Under the pieces are notes generated by a model that saw only the letters and a program-made list of their open reading frames with translations, had not been told where the DNA came from and searched no databases. Both the position numbers and the translations under genes were made by a program. A stretch of 64,000 nt of DNA, from positions 27,265,012 to 27,329,011 of the forward strand of contig CM060320.1 in NCBI GenBank assembly GCA_030674155.1, written 5' to 3'. Position 1 is the first letter of the stretch. Each line of letters starts with the position of its first letter. Source of the DNA: Stramonita haemastoma (Eukaryota > Mollusca > Gastropoda > Neogastropoda > Muricidae). Positions 11,188 to 22,647 of this stretch are shown here, in pieces.

Positions 11188-11548
11188 GTGGGGGATGGGA
11201 TAGTCTAGTGGTCAGAACATTGCGCTCGCAATTTGACGACCCGGGTTCGATTCCCGTTCGAGGGGATTTTTCCCCTGGAGTTAACATCAGTGCTGACTCC
11301 ACTCTCCCCAAAAGTCTGTCGGATGAGACTATAAACCGAGGCCCCGTGTGCGAACACACGCAGAACATCTTGCGCACACGTCAAATCCTGTTCCGTTTTT
11401 CGTAAGAGTAGGCCATTGTGTGCCGGTGGGAACAGATGACAAGATTTACAAAACTGCAAACACACGAGGACTTGATGTATATATAAAAAAAAAAAGCACA
11501 TGAGGGCTTATTCCATTATCTTCGATATAAAAGAATAATAAAAAGAAA
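11188..11548 (+). mobile_element. Full-length tRNA-derived SINE, head A with tail 2
   Basis: Best preserved copy. The head is at 11190-11265: A-box region TAGTCTAGTGGTCAGAACA and B box GGGTTCGATTCCC. The body contains CCTGGAGTTAACATCAGTGC, GGATGAGACTATAAACCG and CAGAACATCTTGCGCAC. The 3' tail is CATTATCTTCGATATAAAAG then AATAATAA, unlike tail D. Tail 2 also ends copies at 22790-23060, 25213-25600 and 56150-56290. Confidence 0.85.
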
Positions 11549-12239
11549 TAAATGTATAAATAAAGGTGAGCTAAGCATTGGCAGGTTTGTCTTTGGAATT
11601 TTGTAGAGATCCCCCCCCCCCCCCCCCCCCCCCTATCCACAGAAATTAATTAGCATTACTGAAAAATACCCAGACCTTAACTGCAGCACCATCACACTTA
11701 GGAACACATTAGGCCTACCCTAAAGACTCTGCCATTCTGCCTGAAAGGAGTGGGTACCAACTGGGTAAATGAGATATTCCAGTGAGAAGAAGATCTACAG
11801 GCCTTTGAAAATGGGAATGAACAATTGTGGCAAGCCCAGAAAGTGAGAAAAGGTTCAGAATTGGCTTACGGCAAAGTGTTTTGCTGTCAGTTTTGCATTA
11901 AAAAAATATATTAAGTTCTTTTTTCGTTGGTGGACGGGTTTTATTTTGGTGTTTTGTTTTTGTCTGGTTTTGTTTGGTTTTTGTTTTATCTACTCCTCAG
12001 CTTCCCTCAACCTGTGTCAAAAGTTTTATGAAAATTACGTTGTTATCACAATTCGTGATTGTGTCTGTCAATAGTTGTTTTCATGGCTGAAAATATTACT
12101 GCAGCTTCTGACACTTAATTAAAATGCGCTTTTTTTTCTTTAAAAAAAAAAAAATTCATAAACGGACAATGCTCAAACAGTTCGATGCATACGTCTAGGG
12201 GAGATCAATCTGCATCTCATTCCCTTGGCGACAGACAGA
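11549..12239. other. DPY30 upstream region
   Basis: Contains a poly-C run at about 11612-11632 and T-rich tracts. No TATA box is obvious close to the DPY30 start. A promoter is expected here from position only. Confidence 0.3.
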
Positions 12240-12478
12240 ATGGCGGACGGTGAGTCTTTTTCTGAATGAAAATTAAATATATTTTATTTATTCATGCAAT
12301 CTGTGCTATTGTTCTGAGATTTGTACTGTTAGTTTATTAATCTTGTCTTAATGAATCTTTTTCTAAGTGAAGACTGGTCTTACAGAGCTTTCAGTCCGAA
12401 GATCAGGATTTAAAGTACTGAGCCTGGTTTTATTGTTTGGTCGCCAAGCAAAATTAAAAAGCAGGACAAAAAGTAGTG

Positions 12479-12565
<87 letters not shown>

Positions 12566-14645
12566 GTCACCACCACTATCAAGTATCATCGTCAGTATTA
12601 TTATTGTAATCATTATTAGTAATATTACTAATAGTAATATTACCAACAACATCATCATTACCGTCAAGTAACATGGGAGTACAGTAAAAGTTAAGATCCT
12701 CCAATGGGAGAGGCCAAACCAACAAACAGAAGACTATTTAATCAATGTGTGTGAGTGTATGCACATATGCTCATGTAGATTCCCATGTGCATTTATATGT
12801 GTACATACTCCAGTTCATGTGTTTATTAATGGATATTGCTAGAGTTCAAACTGCTTTGGTTGATCAGTTGGTTGGTTGGATGGGAGTTTTGTGCATTCAA
12901 TTTTTGTTTTTGTGTGATTTAAAAGCAAAGGATTTGAATCTATTCTGTGGATTATGTTTTGTAACCTGATTTTATTCAATGTTTGATTGGTTGTTTACAG
13001 ATACAGTGGCAACTACTGATGTTGGGGAGCAGCAAGACAATGTTCCAGAAATTCCAGATAATATACAGGTAATTGTCTGGTTAGATTTTCTTTCTTTTTC
13101 TTTTTTCAAGGAGGGACATTGGCCATTACTCGGCATTAGTGTTTTGAAAACATGAGAATAGCTTTGTAAGAAATTGTCAGTTGAGGAACAAATTATCTTA
13201 CATTTTATACTTACCGATGTGTGCATGATGTTCTAATACAAAAGGTGTTTCCTTGTATAGGAAACCATTAATGCACTTTGCCATTGTTTATTTATTCTGA
13301 ATTTGTCTCTAAATTCATGTATTAGTACATTTTCTATGTTTTGTATTCACAGGATGCGCGGATCGCCCATTGTATTGTTGGTTAGCAGAGTAAGCATCAC
13401 ATCCTTTGAGGCATTGATCTGTCACATTTGGTTTATTCATTGCCTTCGAAAAAGAGATAGGTAAATCATATATTCCATATGCATTACAATGGTTTGATTT
13501 GAATGTATTTGATACTTTTTCAGGGTTACTGAAACAAAATTGCCGCAAATAACTGCTAAGAAGGTGTTTGAAAAGGCCTTGCAAAGCCATTGGTTTTCAC
13601 CATCGGGGGGTTGTCAGTGTACATGAACCATGCTCCTAGAGTGATTATTTGTGTAATGATGATGATCTCACTCTTTCCAGAAATTGATCACGAGTGAGAA
13701 GGAGTCCAGTGAAACTGCCGCCAAACGCCCCAAAGTGGATTTGCAGTCTTTGCCAACCAGGGCCTACCTGGATCAGACTGTTGTCCCCATCCTGCTCCAA
13801 GGGATGTCGGTGTTATCCAAGGAAAGGTCCGTTTGTTTTGCCTGATGGGGCTGATTTGTAGCTAATGTTGAGTGCGTGCTTAGTTGCGTGTCAACATATG
13901 AAAAGACTTCATATATATATATATATATATTAGTTTTGTTGTGTTTCTAGTACTGCATAACACAAGGTTTCTTTCTGAGTGAGAGAGGAGGAAGAGGAAT
14001 GCATGCGTATTAGTGTTTGTGGAAGATGATGCGTGTCTTCTGAAGTGTGCATGTGTGTTTGTGTGCATGCTTTTTTGTATGTATAAATATGAAGAACTGT
14101 GAATGTCTGCATTATATATCACTTCTCAATTTTGTGTGCATAGGAAAAACAGGATTAAATTGTTTGCACAACTTTCTTACTGAGTTTATAAATCCATTTG
14201 GCTTGTTTACAGTCTTTCACTGATAAATGATATTCAGATCCATCTAGAAACCGCAATATACTTAGTGTAGTTATTGTGTTATATAGTTTTATATATTTTT
14301 GTTTGTTTGTTGACAAGCTACATTGTTATCATTTGTGCATCGGCATACATGTGTATGCATGCTGTGTGTGTGCAGGCATGTGTGTGTGTGTGTGCATGTA
14401 TGTTTTTTTTTTTTTAAGGCTGAACTTTTTTTCTGTGAGAAAAGTTTTTTTTGTCGATTGTTTTGGCATGTAACCCATGCAAATTTCTTCTGTTTATTGA
14501 GATGGTAAAGTATTGATATTGTGCAATAGATGTGCTGTACCAACTCCACATGAAATGTTCCTTTTTTTGTTGTTTTTTCAGGCCACCGAATCCAATAGAG
14601 TTCCTAGCTGCTTACCTGCTGAAGAACAAGAACCAGTATGAATGA
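12240..14645 (+). CDS. DPY30: DPY30 homologue, complete (4 coding exons)
   Basis: Core subunit shared by COMPASS/MLL histone H3K4 methyltransferase complexes; acts in the nucleus and docks on ASH2L. Coding exons: 12240-12249, 13001-13068, 13681-13826 and 14582-14645, all with GT-AG introns and matching phases; 95 aa against 99 in human. The first exon carries only ATGGCGGACG, ten bases before the donor. Residues 1-40 or so are a loose polar N-terminus. The DPY-30 motif follows: [20 protein letters not shown], then [20 protein letters not shown] and NKNQYE. This two-helix part makes the dimer that grips the ASH2L helix in known family members. The low-complexity (ATT)n tract at 12477-12566 lies in intron 1. 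The gene converges on PNP, with 7.2 kb between the stop codons. Everything looks intact. Assignment is by recognition of the conserved C-terminal half. Confidence 0.95.
12477..12566. repeat. (ATT)n microsatellite in DPY30 intron 1
   Basis: About 28 TAT/ATT repeats with one ATC interruption. It produces spurious poly-Tyr and poly-Asn open frames. Confidence 0.95.
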
Positions 14646-14974
14646 AGATTCATCATTTGTCCACCTTTTTCATCTGTGTCTGCTAGGAAACTTCATTACT
14701 TTCCAATGTGAATGTTTAGTTTTGTAAATGAAATGAGAAAATACAAATTGCTTGTCCTCACTTATATCATGTCTCTCTTGTCAGTTTTATTCATTCCTCT
14801 GTGTTGTTGTTGTTTGATACAAAATGGTGTGTTGAGAGTAAGGGGACAAAACCTTTTCACTTCATTTTGAACGCCAGATGACCTTGTTGGATTTGTGTGC
14901 TGCAGAAAGTCGTAAAACATGTTTTTTGTGATTTTTTTTTTTCATTATCCTAGAAGATACAGGTTTAATGGGAA

Positions 14975-15410
14975 AAATTGTCTGGCTCAAACGGGAAAAG
15001 AGACCTTCTCCTATTTGTCAGAATCAACAAGCAAACCAGTCTAGTCCACCAGAGATAAAATCCGACCCTCTCAAGATCCCCCCTGCCCTTCCTCGGTGGG
15101 CATGCTTGGGGCCTGTCATTATAAATAGCATCACCACCTTCTGGAAAATCGGTGCCAGGAATTCCCCCTTTTCTGTCCCTCTCTTTGTTTTTGCCTTGTT
15201 CCTTTTTCCTGTCTCTTCTTCCTTGTCTATCTCTGTCTTCTTGGTCCAGCCTTTTTTTTCCCAGAAAGACTTCAAAGATAACAATTGTCTCCCATGCTAA
15301 AGTCTGATGTGCTGGGCCTGACTTGTCAGGCGCTTGACAGACAACAATAGTTGCTGAGTGTTCGACGAAGAAGAAGAAGAAAAAAAAGAAAAACTTGGAT
15401 CGAGACACAT
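14975..15410 (-). repeat. Dispersed repeat F with (GAA)n end
   Basis: 15080-15250, read on the - strand, matches 4055-4160 and 41340-41450 on the + strand (GGGAATTCCT then TTCCAGAAGGTGG). The right end at 15300-15400 carries TCTGATGTGCTGGGCCTGAC and a GAAGAAGAAGAAG tract. Probably a SINE or a LINE tail. No autonomous coding is seen. Confidence 0.5.
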
Positions 15411-15464
15411 ATTACTATGTGGACAGTTTTTGACGAATGAGGAGTATTAAATCTGTTTAGGTAA

Positions 15465-15836
15465 GGATGGTGACAGGACGGTTAAGACATTCGCCTGCTG
15501 AGCAAATAAACCGTGAAGTTCTGGGTTCAATTCCCAGCCTTGCCTTCTTTTCCCAGCTTGACAAGAACATTGAACTGAATGTCAAGTCATTCTGAGGAGA
15601 TTCTAAACCTGTCAGACCTGCTTACAGCCTTGCACACATCAATAGAACCCACAACGGTTGAAAATCGGGAAGAGGAGGGACATACCTCCTGATTGTACTG
15701 GTAAAATTGGCAAGTTCAATTCCCCAAGATGGAATACTGCTACCTTAATCAGTGGTGAAAAAAATGTTGTGTATGCAAAAATCTCACCAATGGTGAACAT
15801 CCGTGGTATAGCTGAGGAACAAAAAAAAGAAAATTT
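15465..15836 (+). mobile_element. tRNA-derived SINE, head B with tail D
   Basis: Head at 15468-15546: GACAGGACGGTTAAGACATT then GGGTTCAATTCCCAGCC. The expected shared core is largely missing or diverged. Tail D is at 15722-15822, ending TAGCTGAGGAAC plus an A-rich run. It is followed after a few bases by another SINE head. Confidence 0.7.
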
Positions 15837-15841
15837 GCTTG

Positions 15842-16566
15842 GGGGCCGGGTAGCCTAGTGGCTAGAGCGTTGAACTCATGATCTGATGGCCTGGGTTCGA
15901 GCCCCCACAGAGGCACCTATTTAAGGGATATTTTTTCCCTGGAGTTAACATCAGTATTGACTTCCTTCCCCGAAATTTCTTCAGATGAGATTATAAACTG
16001 AGGTCCCATGTGTGAATGCATGCAGAACATGTTGCGCATATGTTAAAACCCATTTCACCTTTTGAAAGAGTGGGCCATTTTTTGCTGATAGAAACAGGGA
16101 TGGGCTAGCTCAGTGGTCAGGGCACTCGCTTTCACCCAGACAATGTTAAGCCGCATTGAGCGTAGTTACCAGTTAGATGGGTGACTGCGCACCTTGGTTT
16201 CAGTACAGTCTTTCAGTTCACCCAGCTGTAAATGGGTACCTGCTTCTTTAGGTAGAGCAGCGAGAAAGAGAAGATGGGCGCCATCCTCTATATGCTGGCC
16301 CCTGAAGAAGCTGAGGTCTCTGATGCCTCGCTCCTCTACAACCACATAGGTTATAGGACACCTTTACCTTGAAATGGATGACAACATTAACCCCCCCCCA
16401 AAAAAAAACAAACAAAAAAAACCCAACAATAAAACACATGTACTCTGGTTTCATGATTTGACTTCATCCCTAAAGTCAGAATATGGCTACCTTATTGGTG
16501 AGCAAAAACAGTCGTATATGCAAAACTTCACCATTGGTGAGCCTTGGAGCTCTAGCTGAAGAATTG
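15842..16566 (+). mobile_element. tRNA-derived SINE (head A, tail D) interrupted by another SINE
   Basis: Head: GGTAGCCTAGTGGCTAGAGC at 15848-15867 and GGGTTCGAGCCCC. The body runs to about 16094 with GATGAGATTATAAACTGAGG. The copy then breaks at GAAACAGGGATG and seems to resume at GAAATGGATGACA (16371 on), ending in tail D at 16466-16563. The insert is the 5S-like SINE at 16095-16372. Confidence 0.65.
16095..16372 (+). mobile_element. tRNA/5S rRNA chimeric SINE, copy 2 (nested)
   Basis: The left end reads GGGCTAGCTCAGTGGTCAGG, a tRNA-like A box. It is followed by ATGTTAAGCCGCATTGAGCG then TAGTTACCAGTTAGATGGGT then GAC, which follows 5S rRNA order (TAAGC, TTGAGC, GGTTA, GGATGGGTGAC). The body contains CACCCAGCTGTAAATGGGTA and ATGCTGGCCCCTGAAG. 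The end is ACACCTTTACCTT. It sits inside a head A SINE. Confidence 0.75.
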
Positions 16567-18484
16567 AGGGAGAGAATATAAAAATAATAAATCTGTTTGC
16601 TTGGTTTGAAAAAGTGATATTTGTTTATGATTGTTTTAGGAAATGGATGTGGTTTTTTTATTCTTTAAAAATAAGTGTGATCTCTATTGACACAGCTTTT
16701 AGTTATACACTTTGAAACAAATAACCAAAACAAGCACCTTATCTTAGTTTGAAATTTGAAATGTTTCAGCAAAATCAGTGATTTTCTCTCATCCACCACT
16801 CTTTCTCTCTGCCAGCAGAAACCAGACATGCTTCAAGAAAAAAGTTCTATTTATTTAGGATAAATGAAAACATTTCAAATAGGAAATATGATAATTTTAA
16901 AGCTGTTTAAATTTGTGAAAAATCCCTGATGTGGTAAGTAATAATGTGACTCCAGCATCATTCATCTGTTAAAACTCATCTTCAGCATAAAACAAATTTC
17001 AGCACTTTTTGTGTGGCATTCTGCTGCCGGTGTTGGTATGAAAATTGATGACATCTCATGAGAAATACATGAACATTTACTAGTAAGACAAAAGAGATTA
17101 GCCAGCCTTAAAAAAAAACAACTGATATTTAATGCACTATTTGTTCTTTGAAAAAAAAATTACATTGAAATTTCATGCCATCACAAACATATCTCATTTG
17201 TAAATTAATGAGACTGGTGTTGGAACAAAAAAAACAACAATATTCACACTTGAAAAGTTAAAATTATTACAAGTGGGATTGTCTCTAAATCATAAACATT
17301 TTACATTTATGAGCTCAGTATCATATTGTATAAACCTTTCCTTTATAGAATATATATATATATTGCTATATTTTGTATAACTGCGGTAACAATCGGCAGT
17401 GTGGAAAAAAGGTAAAGTTCACACAGTATACACAATGGTGTAAAAAGGCTGCAACAATAACACTTCCTTTTAAGTCATGATTTCATACAACTTTACTCCA
17501 TTAAACTAAAAGTTAATCATGCAGCATGGTCTTGCTCATCAATCTCTTAATCACACCCACAATAGTCAGACAAGAGTATGTAAATCAAACAACACACAAA
17601 ATGTTGATAATCATAAAAAAAGTAATGTAATATTTGATAGGGAAAAAAAAAGAGAAGAAAGAAGAGAAACACTTGAAAAAATCAAGGCTTCATTTGAACA
17701 GACTATATATGACTGATGTTTCTGTCACAATGTAATGCTCTCTGTTCAAGGTAATCTACCACATAACACAGAGTAATAAACAGATCAACAATAACAAAAA
17801 GCATGTGTGTATAGGGGCAAAATGGCTCACTATCACAAGAGCATTCCAAGCAGACGAACACAATTTAAACAAAAACAACAAAATGCAGTTCTGTTCAAAA
17901 AGTTCCTGTAAAAACAACAAAATGCTTCTTTGTCATCTAAATACATTAAGAAAAACAGGTAAAAGTTACATTCATATAACATTTCTGAGAAAAGCAGGCT
18001 CACTGAAAGGCTCATAAAATGTGTTATTATTTGCATCTGCGAAAGATGTACAAGAAATGTATGATACATGTACAAACAAGACTATTTCAACACAACATAT
18101 AGTAAAATCTTATAAGAGCTGCATAGTGCAACTTTATACCAACAGATATATATAGGAACTATAACAAATTACATGAAGAAACACGTATCATAACTGATAT
18201 TTGATTTTTAAAAAATTTTAGCACATATTAACAAAAGCTTTTGATCATAGGTTCGGAACCAACACACATTACAACAAATAATTGAATTTTTAAAATGTTG
18301 GCACTTATAATTCAAGAAGCTTTTGATCATAGGTTTACAGCTTAATTTTGTGGCTACACTGTCAGTCCAGTTGAGATAAATGAGGTTATTTTCTCCAGTT
18401 CTTCACCACAGTCATAAACTTTGTTCAGGGCATGGGGTGTCCACAGCAAGGTTAACTTCTTGTTTCCTAATATATGACATTAAT
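16567..18484. other. AT-rich sequence between convergent genes
   Basis: No exon or repeat is recognised. Candidate AATAAA signals exist on the - strand (for example near 16850), so part may be a long PNP 3' UTR, but this cannot be decided from sequence alone. Confidence 0.3.
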
Positions 18485-19050
18485 TTTTTCGTTATTAACC
18501 ACCTACCTAGGTAAAATGGTTTGTGAAGTGAACTATTGCGTATTAGGATGAGGGTTCAACTATTTTCTTTAGTTACCACCTGCCATGGTAAAATGGTTTG
18601 CGTAGTCAATATTGTCTATTAGGATGGGGATTCAACTATTTTCTTTGTTTACCACCTGCCAAGGTAAAATGGTTAGTGAGGTGAACTATTGCGTATTAGG
18701 AAAGGGATTCAACTATTTCTTTAGTTACCACCTGCCATGGTAAAATGCTTTGCGTAGTCAATATTGTCTATCAGATGGGGGTCCAACTATTTTCTTTATT
18801 TACACTGACCATGTAAATGTCTATCAGATGGGGTCCAACTATTTTCTTTAGTTACCACCTGCCATGGTAAAATGGTTTGCGTAGTCAATATTGTCTATTA
18901 GGATGGGGATTCAACTATTTTCTTTGTTACCACTGCCAAGGTAAATGTCTATCAGGATGGGGGTCCAACTATTTCTTTGTTTACCACTGACCATGGTAAA
19001 ATGGTTTGTGAAGTGAACTACTGTCTATTTGGATGGAGGTTCGACTATTA
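18485..19050. repeat. Tandem repeat, ~90-bp unit with two alternating types
   Basis: About six to seven units share ACCACCTGCCATGGTAAAAT and TCAACTATTTTCTTTAGTTA. Type A contains GTGAAGTGAACTATTGCGTA; type B contains GCGTAGTCAATATTGTCTAT. A and B alternate, giving a higher-order dimer. Later copies carry deletions. Confidence 0.85.
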
Positions 19051-21890
19051 TCGAAACTTTGTAAAATGTCAATGATACATATTTCTAATCATTTTAGTAC
19101 AGCATAACCACTCTAGGAGATCAGGTAAGAAATACATATGAATAAATGCATCCAAAAATATGCAAACAGTTTACAAAGAATTTTTGCACAGGATACACAA
19201 CAACAACAACAACAACAACAAAAGAAGAAGAAAGTCAGGGGAGAAAACGATCAAAACTCAACATTCATATTTCATCACTTTTTAAATTTAAAAAAAAAAA
19301 ATTTTTTTAATTACTGTTTTGTCCTTTTGATACATAAACTTCTAAATCCTGAAAGATGCATAATCAAAATAGCTGATATCACTGGTGTACAGGTGATGAG
19401 TATCACAGTATTTTGCTATCACTGAAGTCTGGCCATCTTTCCCATAGATCTAGATATCAATCTTTGCTTTGTGATATTAGCAACTGCTGGCTAATGGAAC
19501 AAATTCACATCTTCAGGGTTTTTTTCAGCCAGCATCTAATGCCTATGGTTTTCAATGACCATGATGATATATAAAGAGCACTTGTTTTTACTCCACACTG
19601 AATCATCAATGAAGTTAAAAGGAAAAAAAACCAACTCATGAGGAGGGTTGCTTGATTCTGACAACAGAAATATCAGAAAAATACTTTCCTCCTGTCTCAG
19701 TTACCATTCTTACCAGCTCTGAACTCTCTAACATTATGGGTTTTTTTTTTTTTAGCAAGCTAGACCTTGAAATTTAAAGAGAGAGAGACTTTTTTTTATT
19801 ATATGTTGAATGATTGTCACAATTCTGACTGATTGTGATACCTCCACAAGGAAGGATAGAGACAGGGCCATAGTAAATGACTGTATTGTTTCAATGTTAA
19901 AAGACCAATTTTTTGTTTCTTAAATTCACTAACTTCACTCCCTAACTACTACTACCTTGCTGACAAGACTCCAAAACTGAGAGGGCAGCTGGTAAGAATG
20001 ATCCCAGGACTCCGCTGGAAAGTATCTGATATATAAATGAATTATCAACTTGTAAACATCTGATAAATGAAATATTAATCTTCTATGATAATTTTCTTTG
20101 GATAAATATTACAAAAGTCTGAACGCAGCTACCCTAATGGTGGTTAAAAACGGTTGCATTCATAAAATTTCACAATCAGTGAACTTCAAAGCTCTACTCA
20201 AGGAATGGAAGAGAAAATAATTTACACCCCCCTCCCCCCCAAAAAAAATAACCCAAAACAAAACAACCAACAAAAACAAACTATTCTATTAACAAAATAT
20301 AAATACTGAATTAAAAAAAAATCAAGGCAAGCATATTGCATGATAAACCATTGCAAAATCCTTCAAAATGATATTTTACAGCAGAGTGTCTGCTCAAAAA
20401 ACTATCACTAGACTGTAAATTTTGGCATTTGCATACAAGCAAGGCAAAGAAAAAAAGTTTAAAAGGCGCCTACAATCTACAAGTTGATATTAAAAAAAAA
20501 CAACCTTCCAGGACGAGAAATATTTAACCACTCCCGCTGAACTGTTTGACCAAAGTGACAAGACAGATTAGAAACTCCAGACTAGTGGTCAACACTTGCA
20601 GGTTAACTCTCAGAGGACGGCTGTCCGCTTTAGTGGATCAGTGTAAAGCAACAGTTTTGGACGGCTATCCGCAAAAGCATATTTGCCATTTGCAGATTTT
20701 TCTTGTGGCGGCCACATGATACTATGACTAGTACAGCTTAACATAGCTTCGTGAGCCTGTCCAAGGTCGAATGCAGAGTGTTGTAGGGTGATTCCATGTG
20801 TTCCGAACTCTTTGTTCATGGTTGCAGAGAGTAGCCGACATGGAGTAGCGACATGGAGTACAAAATTCAGAGTATTTTCTAGATGCTAGTCAGAGCTTAA
20901 ATATTAAAGTGAGAGCTTCAATCTTTGGATGTGTACTAACCTAGTATGTTATCCATTTGTTCAGAAAATTTAATTTTCTTACTATGCGTTTTGTATTTTT
21001 CATGATTTTTTTTACTAACCATTAGTCATTACAAATGGGCCGTCTACAGGGAAAAGCAAGGGAGAGAACTGGCCATCCCGAGTGAGTTAAAGTGTAATTC
21101 TCATAATTACACACTGCAAAATTTGACAAACACCTTATCAATTTCACTGGGCTTATTCGAAACACATTCACCACTCTTGACTTCTTGTCATTTTTCTTCC
21201 TATCTAAATGAAAGGAAATACTGCAAGTGCAAAATTTAGAGGACAAGTCTGAACTACAGGTTTTGTGAAATAATCCCCACTCCCACATCACAAAAAGGAG
21301 AAAGAATTCAACAAACAAATAAGAATGGAAGGCCGCAATGTAGTTATCTTGTATAAAAAAATTTTAAAAACACCTTCATAAAAGGTGTCGCGAGTCCACC
21401 TCCGTGTGATCTATCACTTTGTAAAAACTTATATCACTTTGATCTGTTAACCTGTTTGACAAAGAAACAAAACAAGACCTATTTTCTTCTACAACAACTT
21501 TCTGAAAACTGATATATCCATTTTACAACTTGTTCACAATAAAAGATAAATCATTCCCCATACACATCTAGTAAAAACAGTATTTTCTGCATCTGAGAAG
21601 AGACACAAAAACTGGTAACACACTGCACTGCCTAGCAATGCCAAGAAAAGCCTTATTTGCATATAATATTATGGGTATTGCCCCACATTAGCAGTACTGT
21701 ATAGTCCAACAAGCGTGATCATCAAAAATGGACAGATCTTATACTAACACCAATCTTACATGACATGAAACCAGCCTAGCCAAAACAGATGGAACATACA
21801 ATTAGAAACCTTTATCAGAAACCTTTTTTATAAGCAAAACTTAACAAATAATCTCACAACTGGTGTGGATATCATTGTTTGGCTGTGGCT
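19051..21890. other. AT-rich region downstream of PNP
   Basis: Includes a (CAA)n tract at 19198-19220 and tail D at 20108-20205 (+). 20590-20820 carries the duplicated motif GGACGGCTGTCCGC / GGACGGCTATCCGC and a 69-codon frame on the - strand. This looks like a repeat or UTR piece, not a gene. Confidence 0.35.
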
Positions 21891-21895
21891 CGACT

Positions 21896-22360
21896 CTACA
21901 CTGACATGCGGCCAACCATTGTCGACACAATTTTCTGCAGATCTTTGGCTCGCTTTTGTCCCACTGCCAGCACTTCTTCATGAGTGGTCTCGCGTGTACT
22001 GTCGTATTCCAAAGCCACCATGTCGGTTATGAGGGATATGCCAAATGTCCGCAAACCTCCATGTTTTGCTACCACCGCCTCTGGTACAGTGCTCATACCT
22101 GTCAACACAATTTTCTTTCTTTAAAAAAATACGGTCAAAACAAGAAGGACAAAAAATACAGCCTGGTCAACATTTAACAGGCAGCACTACACTATTGTGT
22201 CATGTTTTCTATTCTTTTAGAAAGATTAAACAATAATGATGAACAGATAAAGTAGATTGGCTTATTTATAAAAAAAGCACAAAAAAAGCACCATACTCTT
22301 GTGTCATACTTTTCTTGATAATTGAAGATAATGGAATAAATAAAAAATAAATAAAATGTC

Positions 22361-22430
<70 letters not shown>

Positions 22431-22602
22431 ACCGAAGCATGCATATCATCTAGAATGGCAGAAAACTATCACAAACACAACCAAGAAATGCCTTTGCAAG
22501 ACAGTGGAAAGTCTGATATATAATTAGAGATGATCTTGGGGGGGAAGAACGAATTGTCGAAATAATCTGCTTCCCAAGACAGCAACTGCTAAACAAGGAA
22601 GC

Positions 22603-22647
<45 letters not shown>

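Noticed and set aside
11188..11265. Possible tRNA gene
   Set aside because: A and B boxes are present but the acceptor and anticodon stems do not pair properly, and the copy continues into a SINE body.
14640..21896. A further gene between DPY30 and PNP
   Set aside because: Only SINEs, tandem repeats and AT-rich sequence were seen; no splice-linked coding segments.
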